55,654 nucleotides of DNA from Hirudo medicinalis (lineage: Eukaryota; Annelida; Clitellata; Hirudinida; Hirudinidae). This document shows, piece by piece, positions 23,801 to 35,700 of the stretch. Below the pieces are notes generated by a model, which was given only the letters and a program-made list of their open reading frames with translations, was not told the DNA's origin and ran no database searches. Position numbers and translations under genes: made by a program. The stretch's first letter is position 1. Every line of letters starts with the position of its first letter. The DNA lies in the NCBI GenBank assembly GCA_011800805.1, contig MPNW01000048.1, forward strand, positions 411,198-466,851. The letters are read 5' to 3'.

Positions 23801-26800
23801 AGATGTTCATACTGTAAAATAATAACTGCAATATTTTGTCAAAACAATGTCCCAACCCAATGTGCTCTGAGGAGATGAGTTTGGAGTAGTGGCCACCTCA
23901 GTCTTGAATGAAACTTTCTCAGAAATGGGAGTTGATGAAACCATGTCATCGAAGTCTTTCACACTTCCAGCTGAATGCTGCCTTTTGTGATGATTAGTTT
24001 CCTTCCAAGGAGGAAGTTTTGATGGTTTCTGAATCATCGTGGAATCTCTAAGTCTGACATCTACGGGATGCTTGGGTAATACATTACAAGAATTAATGGG
24101 AGGTGATGTGGATGTTGCAGCATCTCTGAATTTTGTTTTGCATCTTGCACCTTTACCCTTGGAGATATTCTGTTTCCTCGGTAGAATGGAAAACTCTGAC
24201 AAAGATCTATAAAGAGAGTTTGGGGAAATGTTGCACTTAGCATATTCTGAATACCTGCCAGAAAGTTGTGTCTCTTTAGCAGATACAATCATCTCTGGTG
24301 TCAGACTGCTATCTGTGGATCTCACAAAGACACTGTCGTCAGAAATGGAAAGGTTCTTTTTAAGACATCTTCGCCTATCAGCAGAACTTCTTCCTGTCCA
24401 TGATTCTTGCACAGGAGAAGCTGTAGAACTCTTGATGCGTCTGTTGCACTCACTGGAATTCTTAAAACTACCACTCCTAGTGTACCAGTTGGCTCTACTG
24501 CTGTTTGGCCTGCTCCTGGTGATGTTTCTTTCCACCTGGATACTGGGCACAGACCTCCTCCTGGAATCACCTGGAGAATCATTCCTTCCTTGATATTCAG
24601 ATGTTCTGATCTCCTCTTCAATCTTCAGCAACTTTGATAACAAAGCTTCCTTTAGGGAGGAGTCTATGAGAGGAGAATTGCTAACATGTGACAGAATGTG
24701 GTGATAATGGTTGTTACTCTTTTCCGCATTCAGTCTAGTGATGCAGGACAAAATGTTCCGACTGGCTTTGCTGATTCGGACGTGAGAATGTGGCAAGTAC
24801 TTCATGGAGAAATCCAAGAATAAATTCTTATTAGTGGTATGAGGACTGGCTTCGAAGCAGTCCATAAAACGAGATGAATGACCACTTGCAGACCCATGAG
24901 GTTTATCAATCTCAGAAATTAAAAACATCTCTGGAGATAGTTGTAGCAATCTGTTGAGAATTATCAGCTTCCCATAAACTAATTGCCATTCTTCAACACC
25001 AAGCAAGCTATTGTCATTACTGCAAAGTATCAGACTCAACAGAAAGTCCAAGTCTCCAAGAGGCATTGAGCCTGTTGATTAGGCAACATTGTACTTACAA
25101 ACTCAGTAACAATGGCATTAGTATAATATAGTAGTTTTAGTAATATTCATTAATTATTTAAATAGTTTAATAAATCAAATGCTCTGCAACAAATACGAAT
25201 ATTTAAAATAATATGTTATTAAATATTATTTGGCAGACCAAATACACAGAAACAGTATTATTACTACAAATAATGATGAACATTCTTTTCCTACCTGTGG
25301 CACCTGAGATACCTTTTCCAACAGCCAATTCTCCTTCCTGACCTTTTACAAACTCCTCCAATGTTGAGATCGCTAATTGACCCATCTTTCTAGAAAGCAA
25401 TGAAAGGCCATTTTCAACTTGTTATCACAAATTATTTAAGATATTACTTATTCAAATCTACACAATTCTACAAGTTACTGAATATAAACATAACAAAGTT
25501 ATACTTTTATTTAAGAATATGACAACTGAAATGACTTACTTATTGCCATCAGAGCACTTGACAAATAGAGACACAATGAATGGCCTGAGAATAAACCTTA
25601 AGTGGCTCTGTTGATTTTCATTTTGACATGGGGTATACAAAAGAATGTTTCGAAAGGCTCTCTGAAATCAGTAACAATTGAAAAGTAATGAATATTGATA
25701 AATAATTTCAACTTAACTCTAAAATAATAATTGCAAATTAATTAAATTATCCTTTAAGTTGGTTTGCATTAAAAAAAACATTAGTTATCTCACCAGAGCA
25801 GCCACAAAGACTTTGTAGACAGGGTCAAGAACCAGATGTGAGAGGACAGACATGGCTGATTCAAAGGTAGCTAATGAACAGCTTTCATGCTGCTCCTCAA
25901 CTGTCTTGACTCCCAGCAATAGAACCCCTTCTGAAAAATGTCTGAGACCGATTTCCCTGTCTGTCCAATTTTTGGAGATGAGTTTCTGAACGATGTCAAC
26001 GCTAAATGTCTGAAAAATAAATAGCATTTCCAGAATAAACAAAAAATAAAAATAAAAAAGTTAGTGACAAGAATTACTTGATGCTAATATTTTTTGTTCA
26101 TTTCTATTTGCCTAATTATTTGCAAAATTAGAATAAAAGCATAAATTTGAACCTCAAGTAATCTATAATATTAGTTTTCACTCTCTTGGTGAATATTATT
26201 CAAGATAGTTAAACCTTGAGCCATTCCAGCACGACATTCCTCAGATCAGGCATCACATCATCCAGGAAAGTTGTTCCAGAAGAAGTGGCCTCCTGTATCT
26301 CCATGTCATTGCTTGCAGAGCTGCAACATGTTTTGTTCAATCGAATAAGTTTAATTAATAAAAACTGATAAAATTAAAAAGTTTATAAATTGATGTTTAA
26401 TAAATAGAATTAATAAATGTTTTTTCATAAATAAAATTACCTCTTGCTTTGCTTCCAGGTTGCTCTACACAAAGGACAGACAATTGGCTCTTTCTGCTGG
26501 CCACATTCTTGGGTCCCTGAACAAAATGAATTTGATAATATCTAATGGAGATGTCAAAATGATTGATCTAGAAATTTATTTTAATAAATAAACCCAGTAT
26601 TGCATTGAAATTGTTGATTACATTTCATATACTTATATTGATTTATTATATATTCTACACAATAATATGGACTGTTTTATGGAAAATATAAAAGCATTAA
26701 CATACATATATCAATGCAATGTTGATGATATTTGTTCTGACAATCTTTGCACTCAGTAAGACTTTCGCACTCCACCAGTTCCAACAGACAAATAGGACAT

Positions 26801-28123
26801 GTTTCCTCATCGTTGTTCTCATTGCTAAATGGAAAAAATATTTTTTAGAAATTTATTTATTCTTTGATCTAATCGTTAATTAATAATATTTACAGATAAC
26901 TATTATGGTCATTATAAGTAAATATTACCCTAGGTGGACATTTTCTGTAGAATCTTTGGCAGTAGCAATAACTGAGGTTATTGTAATGTTTGCAGAACTG
27001 TTGTCAGTGGCATCAACACTGGAAGATTTAAGATGATCCTTCTTTAGTGACATGGCTCTTGGGATGGATTTGATCTTGGATCTCCTTCTTGCATTAAAGT
27101 TACGTAACAAGGCTTCCACCTGAATTGCCGAATGTAACGTAACAATAATTAACAGTTTCAACAAAAATAAAACATATTTTGAATTGTAGTAAAAAAAACT
27201 ATTTTGATAAAATTGTGATTTTAGGAATATTCAAAAATTTGAAAACCATAAGTTTGAAATGCTGAAATGAAACTGTGTGTAAATTAAACAAAAGCAATGT
27301 TAATATATAATGTCAAATTTTCTTAAAATATTCCAAACCTCAAAATTCTTCAAAGTTCTCTTGGCCAGTATCGGATCAGTAATGGAAACTTGAAACACCC
27401 GGAGCATGACAAAAAGAATATGGACACACAAACTATCCTTTCCACAACTACATTTCTTCCCAAAACAAAATTGGATAATAAGATTTTATTAAAAGAAAAA
27501 TTTTAAATCAGAATAAAAATAAATATATAAACCCTTACTACAGCCATACAAACATCAACACTATTATAGTTGTTTTTCCTTTACTAGGAAAAATAAGAAT
27601 GTCACTGAAGTTGTGAATAACCTGAGAACCTATGGTGACTCGATATTTATGATCAGGAGAATCTCCTCCTATAAGAAATTGATGGGGACCTGTCTGCTGA
27701 AGAAAATAGAGTCTAGCCTTCAATGCTTTATCAATCATCTTCTTCATGTCAGTTAGTGCATAAGAAGCTTGAGGACTGGAAGAAATAACTTTATTTCCAG
27801 ATAAACTAGACGTCGAAAAGCCTGGCGGCCTTGTTTTAGTGACCCATTGTGGAATTCTGGCATCGCTTACAACCTGCCTCGCAAATGGTGATGGAATATG
27901 TCCATCGATTCTCGTTGCGTTACCATGTGAGGGTACAGCAGGTAATTGTCGCCTTTCAATTATCTACAAATTATTAATTAAATAAAAATTCTTAATAGTT
28001 ACTTTACATCAAAACAAGTTGAGAAACTTTTTTCGGTCCCATTGTTGCAGTAGATCCGTTTCCAGTAACGGGAATTTTAATTACATCTTTTTTTTCGTCA
28101 TTATTTTCCTCATCCATAATCAT
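20805..28123 (-). CDS. MAP3K1: MAP3K1/MEKK1 homolog, 18 exons, about 1253 aa
   Basis: This is a MAP kinase kinase kinase that also carries a RING-type E3 domain and feeds JNK/ERK signalling. Transcript order of exons: 28123-28028 (or 28016), 27963-27622, 27455-27339, 27119-26929, 26824-26706, 26516-26441, 26320-26215, 26009-25794, 25661-25540, 25389-25295, 25071-23857, 23764-23607, 23415-23221, 23148-22986, 22910-22779, 22577-22435, 22202-22071, 20948-20805; phases sum correctly. Domains: SWIM near 147-158 (CSC...CVH, preceded by [14 protein letters not shown]), RING from C258 (CPICLLEL ... VCPLC), armadillo-like helices, a long Ser-rich linker, a UIM-like helix ([13 protein letters not shown]) and a C-terminal kinase. 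Kinase motifs seen: IGSGAA, AVK lysine near 1015, [18 protein letters not shown] and FMAPE. The last intron starts with a GC donor. The start is the first of two in-frame ATGs (28123 and 28117). Confidence 0.95.
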
Positions 28124-28500
28124 GTATCAATAATTCATAAGTAATAGCCTAAACGAAGCAATTTTTTAAAATAACCGCACATCGATTTGCAGTCAAAATT
28201 TCCGGCAATCGTATCGAAAAACAACCGCAGCTAGATCTAACAATTATTCGTTAAAAGCGCAGAATTTTAAGGCAATTACAAATATTAACTTTTACAAAAT
28301 TATTAATTTATATCTAAACATTTAAGCAACGTCCATCAATCTCCAACTAATCTAGCAAATTATAGATGTCGGTAAGAGCGTCAGGGATATATAATAGGAC
28401 ATCAGTGTAAGCTGCTCCGGCCACCGCCTCGCAGCGACTGGTTTTTCGGTGTTTGATTCTGGGAATCTGTCTGGAAAACGTATCAGAGGTTTATTTAACA
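28124..28500. promoter_or_regulatory. Probable divergent promoter region MAP3K1 / hillarin
   Basis: MAP3K1 reads left from 28123 and the next gene, hillarin, reads right. The hillarin ATG exon begins at a splice acceptor (32675-32676), so at least one noncoding exon lies upstream. A TATATAA word at 28388-28394 with GC-richer sequence after it could mark that start, with a weak donor-like GTATCAG near 28480. No transcript evidence is available; this is inference from layout. Confidence 0.3.
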
Positions 28501-29899
28501 TTGGTTTAATTCTTATTGCAAATGCAAACTTAATTCATTTGAGAATTATTGATTAGCCTCCACATTAGCCTCATTTATGAAAAATTCGTCAGACTTAACC
28601 GAGAATTAGATTTCTTTTCATGTTCGTTATTTTGCAAACATTTCGAGCAATGGCTAGGTGTTGCAGGCAGTACGGGTTGATTTTTCGTGTTAGTGTGCAG
28701 TTTTCCCACTGATTTGAGAATGCAAGAAGAATTAAATAGTGCGGAGTAGTTCTAAATTGTGGTTTTTGTTAGGAGTACTATTGATTAACTCCATCTCTTG
28801 CTGGCTTTACTCCAGCCTCTTGTCGACGTGTATAACAGTTGATTTCTTACCGATGCTGAGTGTGTACGTCATTTGCACAGTATTGAGGGTAGCAGTTCAT
28901 GTTTTGAGGTATGCGATTTAATCGGCGTATTTTTGCTGAACCTACATTCAGGTTCTTTTAAGTTGGGCTTTATATTAATTTTTAAAGCAGTAATTGAATC
29001 TGCGCTAATTTAAGTTTAATTTCATTGAGGTTTAGTTCAGTTTTGTAAAGAGTGCGTAGTACGAAATCAATAATTTTGAAGTTAAGGTATCATTACGCTT
29101 TTTGACTGATATCCAGACTGATATATCGCACTCACCTTATAAATATTTAATCTTTCATGAAGTTCAGGCTGTCAAAATAGCTAGCTGAATGAATAGTTTA
29201 CCAAGGAGCCTACGTTATAATAGAGCCAATCCTGTTAGAAATTACAGCAATAGTGATATTATTCTCTACTACAGCTGCAGTATGCAAGATTAACGAGCGT
29301 CTAGCTAAGCTTTGGTGAGGTACCAGTGAAAGTTGCTACAAAAGCACATTTAATGTTATTGATTGCAAGATGAACTTCTGAAATTTGTATGGCTCCTAAT
29401 TTATTGGCAGTCATTGTTTTCACTACTTCCCGCTTTTATTTCATTTACTAGACTCTTGTGAATGCAGGAATCCTTTTTTGCTTTGTTTTTTTTAACAAGG
29501 ACAAGTGATTATTCAACTTGTGTAAAAAGTATTTTATCTTGCTTGTATTAGAGATTTTAATGTAGTCTTTTATGCAAGCTTAGTGGGTCTGTCAGGCTCT
29601 ATTCAGATTTAATGAGTTGCGACTACTGGATTTTCATTCGACTACATTCTCTATGTGCACTTACTGCATATCTCTCTTTGCATACTTTCGTCTATTACGT
29701 AAACCTGCGGAGGAACCCGATGATGATTATCAAGATTTTATTGTCATAATTAGGCGATCACAACCACAGGAAATTTTATGAAGAAAAGATTCTAATAAAA
29801 CGCAGCACATCGACGATTCCTTCTGCGTCACAACTAAAGCACGCACTTGTTCATTGATCGGTGCTTCTTTTTTCCAAGTTGCACCCAATGGAGGTTCCT

Positions 29900-29993
29900 T
29901 GGCTGATTTTGCATAAATATTGCAGTAGGTCAGACAGCTCAAAACCTTAGTCGACTCCTACACGTTTGCAGACGATGCGCTTATTTGCAGTTG
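29900..29993 (+). mobile_element. Reverse-transcriptase relic (FADD motif)
   Basis: Translation around 29950-29991 gives DSYTFADDALICS followed by a stop. F/Y-A-D-D is the catalytic motif of non-LTR reverse transcriptases, and the flanking residues are typical. No other RT block could be aligned on either side, so this is a small decayed fragment with approximate ends. Confidence 0.4.
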
Positions 29994-30091
29994 AGTAAGT
30001 TATTTAAGCTGCGAGTAATTACCACACCTTCTGGTAGTCTTTAATTGTTTTAATAACTAATTGCTTTAATTATTTATTGCAGATGCCTCTT

Positions 30092-30160
30092 AAATAACAA
30101 TAATAACAACAGTTAATTTATATGGCGCAAAATGTGTAGCGTCAGAGGCGCCTGTTGCAG
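30092..30160 (-). mobile_element. 3' end of a LINE, 5'-truncated copy
   Basis: An AATAATAAC-type repeat is followed by TATGGCGC and AGCGTCAGAGGCGCC. The same order, (AAT)n then TATGGTGC then AGCGTCAGAGGCACC, ends the LINE at 54967-55654. Both read as minus-strand 3' tails with an ATT-type repeat. Homology stops soon after the shared 15-bp core, consistent with heavy 5' truncation. Confidence 0.5.
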
Positions 30161-32343
30161 ATTTGTTCTTTAATGATCACCAACCTGAGTAATCACTTTT
30201 ATCAATGAGGATCGTTACTTGGGTTTAAAACGGGGAGGCTCAAAAGATATGCTGTGATACTTGCAGTAGGAGGCAGACCGTCAGCGAGTTCGTCTGGCTT
30301 GTTTGGCCGACATAGACCAGCCTTGCGTGTAGCTCTAGCTGCTGTCTTACGAACATTCCGTGTCTGGAATATGGAGCGATGAGAGGTTCCTTTCGATGAT
30401 GACAACCTCGAGGAGAGTATTGGCTTTTGTGATGCTTTAGTCTATTTCAATGACCAAGGTGATAACCGTTAGGGCTGACCAGGGTGCTGAAAAAGAATTT
30501 GCATGAATGCAACAGACATTATTTTAGTTCTTTGTTTGCTTCAAGACTGGCTTTTGTTGACATAATGAGTCATTGCTGTCCTATTGGCCATCATGAATGA
30601 AACTTTTATTAAATGAAAAGGGATTACAAGTTATAGAAAGCATTATATTTTGTATTTTTAGAATGGGCTGTTTGTCAGTAATAATTTTGTGGGTGTACGA
30701 AAAAAAGAATATATTCAGCCTCTTTATATGCAGCTGGTTGCTTGGGAATCCAAAAAGCAGACATGGCTCATGTTGTTGGGTGACAGCACAGACTTGGTGT
30801 TGTCAGTTTTGTGAGAGGAAAATGTGGAAGGTAGTTTCCATGTGATTCTTTAGTCATCACAATTCACCATTTGAGGGGCATGTTGACATTCATATGCTAG
30901 AACATGGAAACCATCTTTGTTGTGCTCTATCTTTATAGTGTTATTTCTCAAACCATTGGAGCTGCAATGCTAGCGCAGATCAACGCAGACCAGAACATCC
31001 TACTTCACACTTTTGCGATGACTTGGCCTCTCTAATATTTTTTAATGAAGGTAGAGTCTTATTTATCACCTAAGTGATTCGGCGGATTAAAAAAAAGCTT
31101 GGTCAATTTTGGCTCCACATTTGCTACCATGATGGCTTAGAAATTTACATTTCAATGTGTTATGCTGTTAGACTGTTATACAATTGTGATTAAGTTGATA
31201 TTTCAGTAATTAATTTATTGAGGCGACATGTTTTTTGAATGTATTTATTTGTCGCTTTCTATATTTAAAAGTTATGTTAACGTTTTACAAATACAAATAC
31301 GTGTAAACATCCAATAAAAGAACATTCCATTATCATTTGCTTTGAAAGTCCGTGGCTCTCCATAATTCACTGCATAATTACTACCATGAACAAAAAGGCA
31401 TTTTAAAGCAGAACAATTTGTGACAAGACCAGATATCCTCTGTGGATATCATCACCACCACGTCATCACTGCATACAGCGTGTACGCTTTAATTTTTAAT
31501 TTCCTATGGGAGTGGATCAATTATTTATGTCCTATTTGAAACTACACGTCGTCGTTGGTGGCTCCAATTGTCTGTGGGAATGAAAGGGATGAAGTCGCAA
31601 ATGAAAACAAAAAATGGAGCAGGCAATCATTCTTCGTTTTGAATCATTTATATTCTCTTAAAAGTCTGATGTTTGTTGCATGGTGCAAGTTCTCTGCATT
31701 TTACTAGATGCTTGAAACTGAAATTGATTTGCCAATGGTTGCTGAAGTGATTTTGCAATTAACTTTTTCACTTGTCAGTCCAAATCTTATTTCTCTGCAT
31801 CTATAAATCATGTTTCAGATAAGCTTAGCAATATCAGCTGCAATTGTTAGCTGTGTTTTTAAAAGTATTGTTGTTTTAGCCTCACAACTTTCTCACAGTC
31901 TATTCAATTTACTTGTTAATGCAACTCAGCTCTATCTCTTAATGTTGTTAATTATTTCATGCATTGGCAGCTAAATTAGATTGGCATGAAATCATATTCA
32001 TTTTGGAATGCTTAAGCCAAGGTAATTTAATGTAATCTCAAGCTTAGAGTCTGCTTCTTTGCATGATTTTCTATTTGTTTGAAGTTAAATATTCTAATTC
32101 ATGGATTTTGAAAACTTCTTTGAATATATCTTGCTGAGGTTCTGGTCAATGTAAGGTTTTCCAGACGTTGCAATTTTTCTCAAATTTTAAGACCTTTAAA
32201 AGATTGTCTGTTTTAAGATCAATGGAAATTGTGTAGTAGCTTTGAGTTGGCAAAACGGTTGCAGACTAGTTTTGAAACAACATGAAGAGTTAATGAAAAG
32301 CCGAGGAAGGTTACTAATCAAAGCTGCTAAGATATTAGTAGTA

Positions 32344-32399
32344 GTGGTGCTTACCGACTTTGCAAATGGTGGTGCTTACCGACTTTGCAAATGGTGGTG
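32344..32399. repeat. 25-bp unit tandemly duplicated
   Basis: A 25-bp unit containing TGCTTACCGACTTTGCAAAT occurs twice in exact succession, followed by a partial third copy (GGTGGTGC). The perfect match suggests recent slippage. No function is suggested. Confidence 0.85.
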
Positions 32400-32708
32400 C
32401 TTTTTAAATGGTGGTACAAAGGTGATAGTTTGTTGAACGGGAGCAGCTCTTAAAAATGTTCAAAATTATTGTTTTAAAATATTTCTTGCAACAGTTGCCT
32501 AACTAGATCATCGCTAGATCCTAGGCAGATCTAGTTAGATCTTATTTCTCTGTCTTATTTCTATTATGTTTTGGACATAATATTAATTTCTATTTTTTTA
32601 TTTTTGCTTCTCATCGACTTTGATGTAGACAAAAATATGAATTATTTGGGATGATATATTAAATTTTTTTTTCCAGGAAACATTTTTGCTGAATCATCAA
32701 GAACCATC

Positions 32709-35700
32709 ATGACATCTCTTGCTGATTTCAAACTGGAGGTGGTTAAAGCAGGCCAGCATATTCCTCCAGATCCACCAAAAGTTACTAAGAGTGACATCTA
32801 TGATGATATTGCTGTGTTCTCTAGTGTGGATGAACATGCTATTGAGGTTGTCTTGCTCATTATATAGTATTAATATTCATGCCTATTAGTATCATTGTCA
32901 CTGTTAACATTACTTTCTTGATGAAGTTAATTGATTTATTAACGTTTTGCTTTGGCAATGTTATAATAAATATATATGAATGTTACAAGATTTTAGCGGT
33001 AACTTCTTGAATCATTTTAGGACATTTATTTCCATTCTGCATTTTCCTTCCTCTTTGATGATGAAAGATTCATTGAAGCAAAGAAGTTGATGAGAAAAAT
33101 GAACATATCATAATTAAAATTATTAAATATTATCTTGCAAATATTACGCTGCAATTGCAAGTAATCTCATATGAGAGGTTTTAAGTTAAATGTTTCCTTT
33201 AATGCTAGTTTATGGACACATAATTCTAATGACTGATATGTTATATCAATTTTTACCTCCCTCGTGGCAGGAGTCCAACAGGAACCATCCAACATTCAGA
33301 GATCTGGTGTGGAACTTGTGCTTCAAGCATGATTTTTCTGAGCTGGAAAGAGCCAGGTGTGTTGATTTAATGAACTGTTTAAGCGGGCATTGGCGTTTGA
33401 TTCACATATTAGCAGACTAGCTAACTACAGGATGACTAAGCTTCTTAACAATATTCAATTGTTTTGTTTGAATTCATTCAATGCTTGCAGTTGACTTCCA
33501 ACTTGGTATGTTTAGTGCTTTGGCACAGTAATATGTGCTGCTCAAACATTGCCCTTTAGTTTGCCCACTCATTGCTGGAATGTGATTATGAGGCCTGAAT
33601 TAAGTCATTCTCACCTTTCAAGTTAAAGCTGCAATTCTGAAACATATTGATTGTTGCACCTTTCTATATCGCATGCTGCTTGCTACTAGGATACTTAAGA
33701 TACAAAAATAAATTTTAAAAAATCCAAATCATTTATACACAAAAATAATGCTCAACATTATTGTTGGTAGTATCTTATTTTAGCCAATTTGTTTTGAAAC
33801 TATTACTAGTACATAATCTAACAGCAACCATATGAATGTTCAGTTTTGAGGATTGGAACTTTATCTAGATCAAGAGAATATGTCTTTGTTTTTTAAATAG
33901 CTAATAAAAAATCATATCAAATATTCAATTTATTTTCCAATTTCTCAGAGCTATCTTTCGTTGGTTGACATGCAAAGACTTGCACAAGATAAAGTTTCTG
34001 GAGGTGAAACAAAATTCACCAGAACTTCTTTTGAGCCTCTTTAAGGAAGGGAAGGCGACCTATGCCAGGATCTTCGAATGCATTGCTCGGTAACATTTTA
34101 TAGTTTTCGTTTTTTAGTTATCAAGGAGCCATTCATGCATTTTATTGTAATGCACAGCTTTAAGGTGTCATAGAAATTAAATATTTGGGTAAGTGCAAGA
34201 TTAACTTTCAGTCATGCTGGACTTTCATGTGTGACCATCCTTGGATGGGCCAAAGGAGTTGATTACCACCCTGGAATTCCCCTTACTAGCCAGCCTGTCA
34301 ACCACAGCTGGAATGCCATCCACTTGGATGGAAATTGGCACTTGGTTGACTGCCATTGGGCCACAAGGTTGTTATGATGTGCTTCAAATAAATCCTATTT
34401 TTAAGTTATTAGTAAACATTGTAATATTACACTTCAACCTTATTAAGACTGCTTATAATTGCACTGTTACGTTTCTTTTCTTAAGATTCCTGAGGTCTGA
34501 ACACAACTCTCCTGAGAACCTGATTTATGAATATGATGACTTCTACTTCATCACTGAACCTGATCAGCTCTGTCTCACCCACTACCCTGAAGATCCAGTC
34601 TGGCTTCTGCTGAAGGCGCCCATCCTAACCAAGGAGAAATTTGAAGAATATCCTTTGCTCAAGTCCTATTTTTTCACCAGTGGGATGCATCTACTTAATG
34701 ACTGCTCTCTTGGTGTTGCACATGCTAAATATGGTGAGTGATTTCGTTCTGGCATATATTTTCAATCAGCCGATCATCATAGTCAATCAGTAGAATTATT
34801 GCTCGCATTTAACGTTCTTTATTGTTATTTTTATATTTTAATGTTTCTTGAAATATTTTATTTCATTTTAAAGGAATTGCTGTAATTTCTGTTGGATTCT
34901 CTGAGCCAACTGCTTACACCTTCAAGTTGGTTCATGGAGACAAGATGCAAGAGACATTGGACGGAGTCCCACTCACTTCTTATGTCCTTCAACAGACCCT
35001 TGATAAGCAGGTTGGAGGAACTGAGAATATTTCAATGAGTAACCTTGAAATAATAGTCAATTGAAAAGTTTATGTACTTTGAAAATACTTAAAAGCCTTT
35101 TTTTCGTGGTTATTTTATAACCTCAAGGGTTTCATTATAAAGAGTGAATACAGGTTTTTTGAGGAATATGAAAAGGTTGAGTCGTTGTTAATTCTATAAT
35201 TTGGGCATTATTCTTGGAGTCGTTGGATGATTTCTAATTCTTTAAACTTCCAATCTTAAATTCCCCAATTCACCTTCTGTCAGACAACTAAATAAATATA
35301 AATAATAAAAATAAATTCATAAATGGTCAATTAATCTAAATCTCATTTTACCTTGTGAGAAGTCATTTGAGGATGAATATTATATGTAATTTCGCAGGTG
35401 GCCTATCACCTAAGACTCCCTCAGAAGGGAGATTATTATCTGATTGTGTTTGCCGACGTTCTCCCAGAAGCTCCGACTGAAACAGGGGAGCACGTGTTCA
35501 AAGCTGTATGCGAGTTCAAGATTGTCTGCGATCAGCCTGTCAAGGTTTGTTTGTCCAGTTACATGTGTGGCCGTTGATATTGGGTTGTTATGAAGGTACC
35601 TGATTGTTTATTAAGAATTGTCCATTCATTGTTCAGGGCAATGCAATCTTCCCTCAATGCAGTGACATTGTTTGGGGTCCGGATGATGCCACAGCCCACA

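Larger units (their letters stand above)
28501..32676. other. Gene-poor region, probable hillarin 5' intron
   Basis: More than 4 kb of AT-rich sequence has no supported coding exon. Short open frames at 28739-28921, 30202-30405, 30597-30845 and 32242-32436 have no recognisable homology. It holds two retrotransposon relics and a short tandem duplication, listed separately. It most simply is the long first intron of hillarin. Confidence 0.45.

Noticed and set aside
23630..23878. Plus-strand ORFs across 23630-24637
   Set aside because: They are shadows of the large MAP3K1 exons, which match the family in the minus-strand frame.
30202..30405. 67-aa minus-strand ORF as an exon
   Set aside because: No splice sites, homology or partner exons; it lies beside a LINE 3' relic and is probably decayed repeat or chance.
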